Notes: generated by a model not told the origin, from the letters alone. A stretch of DNA of 64,000 nucleotides from VRUE01 sp963707965 (GCA_963707965.1 CAVPRR010000007.1:558001-622000), one strand, 5' to 3'; shown: positions 8,329 to 16,674, numbered from the stretch's first letter. Translations and numbers: made by a program.

Positions 8329-8633
8329 TCGCCGGCCCCGCGCTCATCGGCACGGGGCTCGTGCAGGCGGTGCATCTGGCCCGTCTTGCGCAGGTGTTCT
8401 TCCCAGAGGGATTCGCCGAGGTAGCGATCCTTGTTCTCGGAGACGTCCGAGAGGCCGGAGCTGCCGAGGCCGAAGATCTCGCTGATGTCGGCCTTGGGCC
8501 GGTCCTTCTCGCCCAGGTCATGGCGCACGGCGCGGCGCACGTACTCGGCGAGGGAGATGTTGAGCTCGGCGGCACGCCGCTTGGCGCGGCGGTGTTCCTC
8601 GGAGTCGAGGGCGATCTGGGTCCGCACCATCAT
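8325..8633 (-). CDS. vapB: ribbon-helix-helix antitoxin (VapB type)
   Basis: A 102-residue protein beginning MMVRTQIALDSEEHRR, with LNISLAEYVRRAVR completing an N-terminal ribbon-helix-helix DNA-binding fold. The C-terminal half is charged and would wrap the PIN toxin. ATG at 8633 was chosen; the second Met at 8630 is equally possible. The gene overlaps the toxin by 4 bp. Its own start lies 9 nt after a -10-like TATGAT, and the octamer ATGATGGT occurs twice around the start, so autoregulation by the complex is likely. Confidence 0.85.
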   Translation of the reverse strand: MMVRTQIALDSEEHRRAKRRAAELNISLAEYVRRAVRHDLGEKDRPKADISEIFGLGSSGLSDVSENKDRYLGESLWEEHLRKTGQMHRLHEPRADERGAGD

Positions 8634-8666
8634 GGGTGTACCATCATAACAGCAGAGAGCCGTCAA
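8625..8666 (-). promoter_or_regulatory. vapBC promoter/operator candidate
   Basis: On the minus strand TATGAT (8648-8643) precedes the ATG at 8633 by 9 nt, implying a leaderless or near-leaderless mRNA. ATGATGGT occurs twice, once over this hexamer and once over the start codon, 14 bp apart, as expected for two RHH binding half-sites. A TTGACG sits at 8666-8661, but its 12-bp spacing to TATGAT is too short for a standard promoter. The sites lie at the 3' end of the WecA-like gene. Confidence 0.4.
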
Positions 8667-9685
8667 GCAGATTGCTCGCCGGTCGCCACCGGGGCTGGGG
8701 CCCATTCGGGGGACTCGAGCAGCGCCACGACGACGACGCCCGCCCCGATCAGGGTGAGCGACCCGGCCATCGCGATCGAGGGCACGAATTCGTAGAGAAT
8801 CGCGCCGGCGCCGACGACGAAGGCCTGGCCGGTGGCGAGGGCCAGCGCCACGCGGCGGGCGGAGCCGAGGCGGGTGCGCAGGCGGTGGGTGAGGTGGTCG
8901 CGACCGCCGGTGAACAGGCCCGCGCCGCGGCGGTGGCGCGAGACGATCACCAGGGCGGTGTCGAGGGCCGGGAGGCCGACCAGCACGACGGCGAGCGGGA
9001 TCAGCGCCCAACCGAGGTGTCCGCCACCCGGCAGGGCCATGATCGTGGCCGCCAGGATGAAGCCGATCGGCATGCTGCCACCGTCGCCGAGGAAGATCCG
9101 TGAGGGAGAGGCGAGGTTGAAGGGAAGGAAGCCCGCGCATGCCCCCGCCAGCGCGAGGGCGATCGCCGCCAGCGCGGCGTTCCCGTTCAGCGCTGCGAGC
9201 AGGCCCAGCGCGGCGCCCGAGACGAGGGCGACGGTGCCCGTCGCCCCGTCCATGTTGTCCATCAGGTTGTAGGCGTTGACGACGCCGGTCACGAACATGA
9301 CCGTGAAGCCGAGGTTGAGGGCTTCGCTTTCGAAGACCGACCAGCCGATGCCGGCGGCGAAGAGGGCGCCGCCCGCCGTAACCTCGATCGCCAGCCGCGG
9401 CAGCGGTCCGAGTCCGTAGCGGTCATCGACGGTGCCGAGCGCCCAGAGGACGAGGGCGCCGGCGGCGATCGGCCAGAAGGCGGTGGCGGCGCGGCCGAAG
9501 AGGGCAGCCGAGAGGAGCACCGCGGCCACCACCGCGGCCCCGCCGAGGTAGGGAGTGGGACGGAGATGCCCCTTGTAGCCGGCGGGACGGTCGTAGAAGG
9601 CGGTGCGACGGGCGACGGCGATCGCGAGCGGAGTGAGCAGCAGGGACGCTGCGAACGCGACGAGGAAGGCGAGCTCCAGTCGCAT
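8663..9685 (-). CDS. WecA/TagO/MraY-type polyprenyl-phosphate sugar-1-phosphate transferase
   Basis: A 340-residue polytopic membrane protein with about 10-11 hydrophobic segments. Family motifs appear in order: GTVDDRYGL (cytosolic Asp-Asp), NAYNLMDNMDGATG (NxxNxxDGxDG type), FLGDGGSMPIGF and GGRDHLTHRL (the His-rich loop). These enzymes start lipid-linked glycan synthesis by transferring HexNAc-1-phosphate from a UDP-sugar to undecaprenyl phosphate. In this context it most likely primes the surface polysaccharide built by the neighbouring glycosyltransferase. It lies 16 bp downstream of the next epimerase gene, the same operon. MraY itself is less likely because no peptidoglycan genes are nearby. 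Confidence 0.9.
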   Translation of the reverse strand: MRLELAFLVAFAASLLLTPLAIAVARRTAFYDRPAGYKGHLRPTPYLGGAAVVAAVLLSAALFGRAATAFWPIAAGALVLWALGTVDDRYGLGPLPRLAIEVTAGGALFAAGIGWSVFESEALNLGFTVMFVTGVVNAYNLMDNMDGATGTVALVSGAALGLLAALNGNAALAAIALALAGACAGFLPFNLASPSRIFLGDGGSMPIGFILAATIMALPGGGHLGWALIPLAVVLVGLPALDTALVIVSRHRRGAGLFTGGRDHLTHRLRTRLGSARRVALALATGQAFVVGAGAILYEFVPSIAMAGSLTLIGAGVVVVALLESPEWAPAPVATGEQSA

Positions 9686-9701
9686 GCTCTCAGACCCAGA
9701 C

Positions 9702-10856
9702 CTAGCCGTTGAGCGAGGGGTCCGGGGCCGCGTCCTCGCCGATCTTCGCGGCGCCGCCGTTCAGACGAACCGGCGTGGTGCCGTTACCGTGCCCGTTGCG
9801 CTGAGCCGGGACGCCGCCGTTGCCGTTGAGCCTGGCCCCGTTGCCGTTGAGCCTGGTGCGGTTGCCGTTCAGGTCAGCCAAGCGCGCCTGTCTAGCGCGG
9901 AGGCGCTCAAAGGCGGCGACATCGTCGATCGCGTCCTCGACGCTGCGACGCGGTCGCCAGCCGGTCATCTGCTCGAGCGCCGAGGTGTCGGGGCGGCGGC
10001 GGCCGAGCTCCTCGAAGCCCTCGCCGTAGGCCTCCTCGTAGGGGACCGTGCGAATGCCCGAGTCCGAGTCGGTGCGCTCGATCACCTTCTGCGCCAGTTC
10101 GAGGATCGTGATCTCCGACGAGCGGCCGACGTTGAAGGCGGTGCCGCGAGCGCCCTCCTCGTCCATCAGCATGACCAGCGCGCGGACCGTGTCGTACACA
10201 TGCGAGAAGCAGCGGGACTGCGTGCCGTCGCCGTAGACGGTCAGATCCTCGCCCGCGAGGGCCTGACCGACGAAGCGCGGCAGCACCATCCCGTAGGCGC
10301 CGGTCTGCCGCGGCCCAACGGTGTTGAAGAGGCGCACGACAACGGTGTCGGCATCGCGCTCGCGGGCGTAGCCGAGTGAGATCGCCTCGCCGAGGGCCTT
10401 GGCGGTCGAGTAGGACCAGCGGGCGACGGAGGGGGGGCCCAGGACGCGATCGGAGTGCTCGCTGAGGGCGGCGCCGCCGTTCTTGCCGTAGATCTCCGAG
10501 GTTGAGGCGAAGAGGAGACGCCGGCCGAGCCGGTGGGCGCCCTCGGTGACGACCTGCGCGCCGCGCACGCTGCGGGCCAGCGATTTGACCGAGTGCCCGA
10601 CGATCAGCTTGACGCCGACGGCGGAGGCGAGGTGAAAGCAGGCGTCGACTTCCTCCATGCAGTCGTCGACCAGCTTTGCGTCGCAAGCGGAGCCCTCGAT
10701 GAAATCCGCCTTGCCGGAGGCGAGGGCGGCGGCGATGTTCTCGCGGCTGCCCGTGCTGAGGTCGTCGAGCACCAGCACCCGGTCGCCGCGGGCGATCAGC
10801 GCGTCGGCCAGATGCGAGCCGATGAAGCCTGCCCCGCCCGTTATCAGGTAGTCCAT
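9702..10856 (-). CDS. NAD-dependent epimerase/dehydratase with LNGN-repeat tail
   Basis: A 384-residue protein. Residues 1-320 form an extended SDR enzyme: ITGGAGFIGSHLAD (NAD loop), LLFASTSEIYG, and Tyr/Lys in YSTAKALGE; VYGDGTQSRCF and FNVGRSSEITI are typical of UDP-glucuronate decarboxylase or UDP-glucose epimerase relatives. The last 60 residues are an unusual low-complexity extension in which LNGN is repeated (LNGNRTRLNGNGARLNGN, and again RLNGG). The substrate is unknown; the cluster suggests NDP-sugar supply for a surface glycan. It is the first gene of the leftward operon that continues into the WecA-like transferase. Confidence 0.85.
   Translation of the reverse strand: MDYLITGGAGFIGSHLADALIARGDRVLVLDDLSTGSRENIAAALASGKADFIEGSACDAKLVDDCMEEVDACFHLASAVGVKLIVGHSVKSLARSVRGAQVVTEGAHRLGRRLLFASTSEIYGKNGGAALSEHSDRVLGPPSVARWSYSTAKALGEAISLGYARERDADTVVVRLFNTVGPRQTGAYGMVLPRFVGQALAGEDLTVYGDGTQSRCFSHVYDTVRALVMLMDEEGARGTAFNVGRSSEITILELAQKVIERTDSDSGIRTVPYEEAYGEGFEELGRRRPDTSALEQMTGWRPRRSVEDAIDDVAAFERLRARQARLADLNGNRTRLNGNGARLNGNGGVPAQRNGHGNGTTPVRLNGGAAKIGEDAAPDPSLNG
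9815..9880 (-). repeat. short tandem repeat encoding LNGN tail
   Basis: An 18-24 bp unit (CTCAACGGCAACGG on the minus strand) occurs three times in a row with small changes, encoding the LNGN motifs at the C-terminus of the epimerase. It is absent from the other epimerase in the window. Confidence 0.6.
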
Positions 10857-11112
10857 CGGGCTTGCCCTTTTGCGTGCTCCCGACCTAGTCCCGTGTCCCT
10901 CTTACGATCAAAGCGCCGCTGGTAGCTCAAAGCCACTCGCCGACTCCTCCCATTTCCTCCCATTTTCCCCAGAAAGGGGCTTCGCAGCGTAACGAACCTG
11001 CCGAGGAACCGCAATCGGCCTTATGTCCAGCAATGCATGTTGCGGGAGCCAGCCGACGGCGGCTGGGGCAGATCTCGTCGAGCGATGCGGCAATGATCTA
11101 GTCTTGCGGTCG
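10857..11112. other. intergenic region between divergent epimerase operon and cyclophilin gene
   Basis: No gene is supported here. A direct repeat CTCCCATTT/CTCCCATTTT (10946-10968) is followed by a small CCCC-AGAAA-GGGG hairpin. The region should contain promoters for both divergent genes, but no convincing -10/-35 pair could be picked by eye. Confidence 0.3.
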
Positions 11113-11832
11113 ATGAAGGAGGGGCGGGCTCGCAGGTGGATCGTTCTCGCCGTGCTTGCGGCGGTCGTGATCGCCGTGCTTGCGGCGGTCGTGATCGGCT
11201 CCGGCGGGGGTGGCGGCGACTCGACCACGGTCACGAGCGCCGCAGGCTGCAAGGTGGTCGACGCGCCGGAGCCGAAGGAAGTCGACCTTCAGGCGCCGAA
11301 ACAGACGGTGCAGGCCGGGGAAAAGCTGACCGCGGTCGTGCAGACCAGCTGCGGCACCTTCGAGATCGCGCTCGACACCGGCCGCGCGCCGAAGACCACG
11401 AACTCGTTCGCCTACCTCGCCCGCGAAGGCTTCTACGACGGCCTGGACTTCAACCGGGTCATCTCCGGCTTCGTCATCCAGGGCGGCGATCCGCTCGGCG
11501 GCGGCAGCGGCGGGTACAACGCCGAGCCCGGCCGCCGCGGCCCCGGGTACGGCGGCCCCGGCTACAGCGTCACCGAGAAGCCGCCTGCCGACACCGCCTA
11601 CACCAAGGGCGTCGTGGCGATGGCGAGGAACTTCGGCGAACCATCCGGCCGCTCCGGCAGCCAGTTCTTCGTCGTCACCAGCCTCGACACCGGCTACCCG
11701 CCCGAATACGCGCTCCTCGGCAAGGTCAGCAAGGGCTACGACGTGGTCCAGCGGATCAACCTGCTCGGCGGCCCGAGCGAAAAGCCCAAGCAGACGGTGC
11801 TGATCGAAAAGGTGACGATCGAGAAGGGCTGA
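11113..11832 (+). CDS. membrane-anchored cyclophilin-type peptidyl-prolyl isomerase
   Basis: A 239-residue protein from ATG 11113 (preceding codons lack a signal and a ribosome site). The N-terminal anchor has a duplicated VLAAVVIA hydrophobic stretch and a Gly-rich linker. The cyclophilin domain follows: FEIALDTGRAPKTTNSF, FYDGLDFNRVISGFVIQGGDP (catalytic Arg in FNR, and the FxIQGGDP motif), GRSGSQFFVV and ALLGKVSKGYDVV. It should assist proline isomerisation of secreted proteins on the outer face of the membrane. The QFF motif is intact; the GxFD insertion loop is replaced by a Gly/Tyr-rich segment. It is single in its transcription unit. Confidence 0.9.
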   Translation: MKEGRARRWIVLAVLAAVVIAVLAAVVIGSGGGGGDSTTVTSAAGCKVVDAPEPKEVDLQAPKQTVQAGEKLTAVVQTSCGTFEIALDTGRAPKTTNSFAYLAREGFYDGLDFNRVISGFVIQGGDPLGGGSGGYNAEPGRRGPGYGGPGYSVTEKPPADTAYTKGVVAMARNFGEPSGRSGSQFFVVTSLDTGYPPEYALLGKVSKGYDVVQRINLLGGPSEKPKQTVLIEKVTIEKG

Positions 11833-11910
11833 TCTGGCTGCAAAGACAAGGCCGACGCGGGGGACCAGGCGGCGCTGGGGCCGGTGCCACGGTTTGCGAA
11901 GCCGCAGCCG

Positions 11911-13203
11911 CTACGAGAGCGGCGCGCCGATGCCGGCCTGGCGAAGGTCCGCCACGACTTCCTTCATCGTCGCGGCGCTGCAGGGGACATCCTCCGGCCA
12001 GGGCCTGACCGGCTGCTCGTTGAGCGTCTTCAGGCCGTTGCCGCTGATCACGGCGACGACCGTGTCGTCTGCGCCGAGCTTGCCCTCGTTGGCGAGCTTC
12101 ATCGTCGCCGCGACGGTGGTGCCGCCGGCGGGCTCGGTCAGCACTCCCTCGGTGGCGGCAAGCAGCTCCATCGCGGTGATGATCTCGCCGTCGGGCACCG
12201 CAGCCGCGGCGCCGCCGCGGCTGCGCACGGCGTCCAGGACGAGCGGGCCGTCGCCCGGCGCGCCGATCGCCAGCGAGTGGGCGAGCGTCTCGGGCTTCTG
12301 GGGGACGATCTCGCCGCCCTCGAGGATCGCCTTCGCAATCGGAGAGCAGCCAGTGGGCTGGCCGACGTGGAGCTTGGTCCTCTCCGTCTTGCCGAGGCCG
12401 ACGAGCTTCAACTCCCGAAGGCCCTTGTCGACCCGCGAGGAGAGGGTTCCGCCGGCGGCGGGCATCACGATGTGATCGGGCGAGCGCCAGCCGAGCTGCT
12501 CGCAGATCTCGAAGGCCACCGTCTTCGCTCCCTCGCCGTAGAACGGGCGCAGGGTGATGTTGGCGAACTGCATGCCGCTTGCTTCGGCGAACTCGCGGCA
12601 GGCGCGGTTTGCCTCGTCGTAGTTGCCCCCGAGCTGGATCACCGCGGCGCCGAGCGCCCGGCAGCTGCGCGCCTTCGCCCGCTCCAGGTTGCCGGGGTAG
12701 AAGACGTAGGGCTCGAGCCCCGCCTGGGCGGCGAGTGCGGCGGTGGCCGTGCCGACGTTGCCGGTGGAGACGCAGCCGATCTCGGTGGCGCCCAGCTCCA
12801 GCGCCCGGGCGACGGCGACGGCGACGACCCGGTCCTTGTAGGAGAGGGAGGGGCGGTTGGTCGAGTCGTCCTTGAGGTAGAGGTTGCGCAGGCCCAGCTC
12901 GGCGCCGAGGCGCTTGGCGTGGATCAGCGGCGTGTAGCCGGAAAACCAACCCACCTTTCCCTGCGCGCGGCGGTCGAGGATGGGCAGCAGCTCCTCGAAG
13001 CGCCACAGGTTCATTGGCCGCGCCCCCACCCCACGGCTGGCGATCCGTGCCCTTGCCCGCTCGTAGTCGTAGTCGACGTCGAGGGCCGTGTCGCAGGCAG
13101 GACAGCGGAACGCGGTGTCGGTCAGCGGCGCACGGCGACCGCAACTGCGGCAGAGGAGCTCGGTCGCGCAGGAGCGGGTGCGCTGGTCGGCCGACAGGCT
13201 CAT
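11911..13203 (-). CDS. thrC: threonine synthase
   Basis: A 430-residue PLP enzyme converting O-phosphohomoserine to threonine. An N-terminal zinc-ribbon-like segment (CRSCGRRAPL, then CPACDTALD) precedes the fold type II core. SLSYKDRVVA carries the PLP Lys, STGNVGTATAAL is the phosphate-binding loop, and AAGGTLSSRVDKGL and TEPAGGTTVA are typical of bacterial ThrC. The length matches the zinc-ribbon subgroup found in actinobacteria and archaea. It stands alone, convergent with the cyclophilin gene 78 bp away. Confidence 0.92.
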   Translation of the reverse strand: MSLSADQRTRSCATELLCRSCGRRAPLTDTAFRCPACDTALDVDYDYERARARIASRGVGARPMNLWRFEELLPILDRRAQGKVGWFSGYTPLIHAKRLGAELGLRNLYLKDDSTNRPSLSYKDRVVAVAVARALELGATEIGCVSTGNVGTATAALAAQAGLEPYVFYPGNLERAKARSCRALGAAVIQLGGNYDEANRACREFAEASGMQFANITLRPFYGEGAKTVAFEICEQLGWRSPDHIVMPAAGGTLSSRVDKGLRELKLVGLGKTERTKLHVGQPTGCSPIAKAILEGGEIVPQKPETLAHSLAIGAPGDGPLVLDAVRSRGGAAAAVPDGEIITAMELLAATEGVLTEPAGGTTVAATMKLANEGKLGADDTVVAVISGNGLKTLNEQPVRPWPEDVPCSAATMKEVVADLRQAGIGAPLS

Positions 13204-13490
13204 GGCCCCGGCTCACAGCGGCGTGCCGGGGGCAGCCTCCCGGCCCTTGCGAATCTGCTCCGCAGCGTCCCTTGCTGGCGCCCAATCACGGATTGCGCTG
13301 TATAGCAGACCGGCGATGCAGTCAGGTTTTTGCTGGGTACTGAAACCGTTACGCACTCGATGTCGCCCGGCCGCACGGCGCCGCCGAGGGATGCGGCGGC
13401 CAGAGCGGCGGGTGATGTTTGTTGGGAAGGGCGGTTTGTTGCAACTTAAAATTCGCGCAGGTTTGGTTCTCCTGCGAGAATCTCGTCACG

Positions 13491-14180
13491 ATGAGCACGA
13501 GCGTGCGGGGGGTCGAACCGAGCGTACGGGAGGTCAAGCCGAGCGTACGGGAGGTCAAACGCGTCGTTCTCTGCGACGACCACGAGATCGTTCGCGAGGC
13601 GATCAAGGCACGAATGGCGAACTCGAACGCGTTGCAGATCGTCGGCGAGGTGTCGAACGGGCGCGATGTGGTGGAGGTCATCAAGAAGCTGAAGCCGGAT
13701 GTCCTCATCATCGCCGTGGAGCTGCCAAGACGCGACGGGATCGAGGCCACCACGGAGGTGCTCAAGGTCCGGCCGCGGACCAAGGTGATCGTCTTCACCG
13801 GCCATGCCGAGCCGGACCTGCTGGCGCTGGCGCTGCGCGCTGGCGTCTCGGGGTACGTGCTGAAGTCCGCCCCCGCCGAGGACATCGCCCGCGCGGTCAA
13901 GGCGGTCACCGGCGGCGGCACGTTCCTCGGCGGCGACTTCGCCGCCGGCAAGCCATCGGAGGTCGAGAAGCTGCTCGACCTCTCGCCGCGCGAGCGCCAG
14001 ATCCTCGAGCTGCTGGCCGAGGGCCTGCGGGTCAAAGATATCGCCGGACGCATCGGGCTCAGCCCGGCGACGGTCCACACGCACGTCCGCAACGCGATCA
14101 CCAAACTGGAGGTCGAGACCCGCACCGAGGCGGTCGCCCTGGCGGTGAAGTTCAGCTATCTGGGTGCCGGGCGTTTTTGA
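13491..14180 (+). CDS. NarL/LuxR-type response regulator lacking the phospho-acceptor Asp
   Basis: A 229-residue protein from ATG 13491. Residues 1-21 contain a short repeat (SVREVKPSVREVK). The receiver domain keeps the acidic pair (LCDDHEIVREA), Thr (VFTGHAE) and Lys (GYVLKSAPAE), but the phosphorylated Asp, expected in DVLxxDxxLP, is Ala (DVLIIAVELP; codon GCC). The C-terminal LuxR helix-turn-helix is intact (LSPRERQILELLAEG, then DIAGRIGLSPATVHTHVRNAITKL). The protein should bind DNA but cannot be phosphorylated normally, so it is either constitutive or controlled by other means. No histidine kinase gene is adjacent. Confidence 0.88.
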   Translation: MSTSVRGVEPSVREVKPSVREVKRVVLCDDHEIVREAIKARMANSNALQIVGEVSNGRDVVEVIKKLKPDVLIIAVELPRRDGIEATTEVLKVRPRTKVIVFTGHAEPDLLALALRAGVSGYVLKSAPAEDIARAVKAVTGGGTFLGGDFAAGKPSEVEKLLDLSPRERQILELLAEGLRVKDIAGRIGLSPATVHTHVRNAITKLEVETRTEAVALAVKFSYLGAGRF

Positions 14181-14356
14181 GCCGCCGCGCAGGTCCGCCT
14201 CGCCAGCGCCTGCCCCATCGCCGGCTCATAGCGCACGCAGTTGCTGTTCTGCGAGTACTTGGCGCTGTACATCGCGATGTCGGCGTCGCAGAGCAGTTGC
14301 TCTGCCGAGGCTCCCGGCCCCGCCTCGGCGATCCCGATGCTGGCACTGAGGCGCAG
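14156..14356 (-). pseudogene. C-terminal fragment of a GGDEF (diguanylate cyclase) domain
   Basis: The minus-strand frame encodes LRLSASIGIAEAG, then EQLLCDADIAMYSAK and CVRYEPAM. This is the last third of a GGDEF domain (SxGIA strand and DxAMYxAK helix). The catalytic GGDEF/GGEEF loop and everything upstream are missing; the upstream frame is unrelated. It overlaps the end of the response-regulator gene. A remnant of a cyclic-di-GMP gene. Confidence 0.7.
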
Positions 14357-14655
14357 CGGCTCGGAGCCCGGCCTGCGCGTACCCCTGTCAACGCTTCGCT
14401 GCGCCCTTGCGGGTCGCCAACGCATGACTCGGGGCCACCGTGGATCGCTAGTCCTTTCGATGTAGAGCGTTCTCATCTCCTTCTCCAGGCCGGTTTATCC
14501 CGGCGCTTTCCAGTTGTTCGGCCCGATATCCAACAGCATGCCGATCTGTGACACGACAGCTGCTGCACAGGATGGGGCGCTTCTTCAAGCGGGCAACCAC
14601 CCGTGTCAGCCGCCGCCCACCTCGTCTACGACTCCTCGATGGCGAGGCTCGTTTG

Positions 14656-15840
14656 TCAGTTCTCCGGCAAGGCCGGCGGTTCGATTGCGAGCGGGTCGTT
14701 GCGCCGCAGCCACTCGGCAAACAGGGGGTCGACTATCCGCCAGTCCGAACCCGAACCCTCTACGACTCCGCGAGCGCGCAGGCGCTCCAGTGCCCGCTTG
14801 GCGGCATCGGGCCCACTCAACCCGTAGCGTGGTGGGGCGGCCCTGCTGCCGGGCGAGGCGCCGCTCGCCACCAGAAAAAGGGCCTTCGCTCCATTGCCGT
14901 CGCTGTCCTCGCCGGCAAGAAAACTGTCGATGATCGCACCGAAATCGGTGCTGTGCGAGCGGGTTGAGAGCAGCTGATCGAAGGCAGCCTGGACGGCATC
15001 GCCGTCGACGCGCTGGCCGTCCTCGGTGGCCTCCCAGGCCTGCCAGGCAAGATGCTGGGTGCGCTTGGGGTGCGCATCGGTCAATTCGACCAGGAGATCG
15101 GCTGCGCGCTCTTCGATCGGCTTGCCGGAGGCCTCGAAGGCATGCTCAAGAAAGGCCGCGAACGGCTCGGCGTCTATCGACGGCAGGGCGACGTCATGGG
15201 TCTGGTCCCAGATCGGCTCGGTGTCCGTGTGGAGCATCAGTTCGAGCTTCTCGCGCAGGCTTCCGGTGAGAAGCAGGCTGACTCTTCCTCCCGCCTCGGG
15301 CTCCATCAGCGCCGATCGGATGATGCTCAGCGGCTCGCCTGGGCAGCTGTTGAGCCGCTGGAACTCATCGAAGACAATCACGAGGCGGTCGGCCGCCTGG
15401 GTGAGGGCATGGAGCTGGTCGTGCAGGACCTCGGCCTCATTGAGCGCCTGCCGCCCTCCGGTGCGGACGCCGGCCGCGACGACGCCGAGGTTGATCCCGA
15501 TGCTCTTCTCCAAACGCCTCCAAGCGTCGCCCGCGCGGCGGCGAAGCTGGCCGTCTGGATGCCTGTCCAAGGCGTTTCTGGTCGCGCCGATGAACGCAGG
15601 AAGGCTGATCGCCCGGCGTAGGTCGATACGCAGCATTTGCCACGGCGGCGCGTCCGCCTCATGGTGGCGTCCAAGCTCGCGGCGAAGTTCGAGGGTAAAG
15701 CTGGTCTTGCCGGTGCCCCGCGGTCCAAACAGGGCGACGTGCGTGCCCGCCTTGAGCTGCAGGGCGGTTTCTCGCGCAAAGGGCTCGCGAGGAACTCCAT
15801 CCTCGATCGCGTACTCCCAGATGAAGGGGTTGAGCGGCAC
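14656..15840 (-). CDS. AAA/STAND-like ATPase (archaeal-ATPase family) with C-terminal winged helix
   Basis: A 394-residue ATPase. GTG at 15840 is chosen because it begins the conserved PLNPFIWEYAIEDG segment and lies 6 nt after a TACAAT. Walker A is GPRGTGKTSFTLEL, Walker B RLVIVFDEFQRL, with a sensor-like SLLLTGSLREKLE. The C-terminus (ALERLRARGVVEGSG, WRIVDPLFAEWLRR) is the winged-helix and DPLFxxWL signature of the COG1672 family. Members are thought to act as regulated switches, and some work with nucleases; no nuclease domain is seen here. A dyad directly upstream suggests autoregulation. An unrelated, shorter relative lies at 42.7 kb. Confidence 0.85.
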   Translation of the reverse strand: MPLNPFIWEYAIEDGVPREPFARETALQLKAGTHVALFGPRGTGKTSFTLELRRELGRHHEADAPPWQMLRIDLRRAISLPAFIGATRNALDRHPDGQLRRRAGDAWRRLEKSIGINLGVVAAGVRTGGRQALNEAEVLHDQLHALTQAADRLVIVFDEFQRLNSCPGEPLSIIRSALMEPEAGGRVSLLLTGSLREKLELMLHTDTEPIWDQTHDVALPSIDAEPFAAFLEHAFEASGKPIEERAADLLVELTDAHPKRTQHLAWQAWEATEDGQRVDGDAVQAAFDQLLSTRSHSTDFGAIIDSFLAGEDSDGNGAKALFLVASGASPGSRAAPPRYGLSGPDAAKRALERLRARGVVEGSGSDWRIVDPLFAEWLRRNDPLAIEPPALPEN

Positions 15841-15846
15841 GGCAGC

Positions 15847-15892
15847 ATTGTACCCATCGAACGCGACACTATGTACTTGCTGCGCGAGTACA
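15847..15892 (-). promoter_or_regulatory. -10-like element and dyad upstream of the ATPase
   Basis: TACAAT (15852-15847, minus strand) lies 6 nt before the GTG start, implying a leaderless mRNA. Upstream, 15872-15892 is an interrupted palindrome, TGTACTTGC-TGC-GCGAGTACA, with perfect 6-bp outer arms. It occupies the -35 area, which fits a repressor site. Confidence 0.45.
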
Positions 15893-16011
15893 GTTGCGCG
15901 CTCGTCGAGCGGCGATCTCGGCGCGGGCGCGGACCTTGGAGTCGACCGGGAACGGGGCCGGGAAGCGGATCTTGTTGGTGCTATAGTTGCCGCCCCTCTC
16001 TGGCTTTGCCC

Positions 16012-16042
16012 GAAAACGCCCCGCCCCCTGCGGGGCGTTTTC
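16012..16042. terminator. strong bidirectional hairpin terminator
   Basis: The arms GAAAACGCCCCG and CGGGGCGTTTTC are perfect 12-bp inverted repeats around a 7-nt CCCCCTG loop, with A4 on one side and T4 on the other. It can end transcripts in both directions. An extended -10 (TGCTATAGT, TATAGT at 15982-15987) lies about 30 bp upstream on the plus strand, so it might define a very short RNA. Confidence 0.7.
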
Positions 16043-16188
16043 CATTGAGGGGGGTTGTGGGGCGCGCGGCGAAGGCCCCAGCGGAGCCGACCACGACGGC
16101 GTCGCAGCGCGAGCGCCGCCCAACCCAAGGACGGCCTTGCCCTCAGGCGGGGGCGGCTCGAGGCCCACAACCGAAGCGGCAGCACCCC

Positions 16189-16674
16189 TTACCCCTCGAA
16201 CCTCTGCCCCTGGAACCCCTTCGCATAGGCACAGCGAAACCTTTCGGCCTGTCCAACGGGAGCCCCTCCGGCGAAGCCGCCTTTGTTGTGGTTGTCATAG
16301 ACGGTGACGTAGTTGAGCGTGCCCGGCACGGGGTCCGCCGGGAAGGGAACCGGGTCGGGTTCCCCCAGCGAGGCGTTCCCCCTGGAGCCCTGACTCACCC
16401 CCTCCGAGCCGGCCGCCGAGGAGCCTGCTGTTGTCGTGAAAAGATCGCTTGACATCTCGCGGCGGTCCTTGATCCCGTAGTTCGGATCGGGGAACTCATC
16501 TGCGCCTGAGGTGACCGGGTTGTCGTCGATCGTCGATTGCAGCTTCGCCCTGGGAGCTGCCCCAATCAGCTGAGCGGCAGACGGGAGCCAGCCGCCCTGC
16601 TTGACGCACTTCTGAGCGGCATAGAGGTAGTTGCTCTCCCCCCGTCGCATCCGAGTGGGCATTCTGAGTGGCAA
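16189..16674 (-). CDS. hypothetical protein of actinobacterial secreted type, probably 5' truncated
   Basis: A 161-residue frame. A core with ESNYLYAAQKCVKQGGWLP, AAQLIGAAPRAKLQST and the C-terminal VTVYDNHNKGGFAGG segment resembles a conserved but uncharacterised Thermoleophilia protein whose normal N-terminus includes a signal peptide or anchor. Here the frame starts only about 15 residues before the core and no signal is visible. It directly abuts other gene debris (the FtsH fragment on the opposite strand). It is either a shortened gene or a remnant. The function is unknown. Confidence 0.5.
   Translation of the reverse strand: MPLRMPTRMRRGESNYLYAAQKCVKQGGWLPSAAQLIGAAPRAKLQSTIDDNPVTSGADEFPDPNYGIKDRREMSSDLFTTTAGSSAAGSEGVSQGSRGNASLGEPDPVPFPADPVPGTLNYVTVYDNHNKGGFAGGAPVGQAERFRCAYAKGFQGQRFEG

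Noticed and set aside
10857..11112. Possible tRNA in the intergenic region (GGTAGCTCAAAGCC)
   Set aside because: No T-loop GGTTCGA-type sequence or cloverleaf arms could be formed; no tRNA or rRNA gene was found anywhere in the window.
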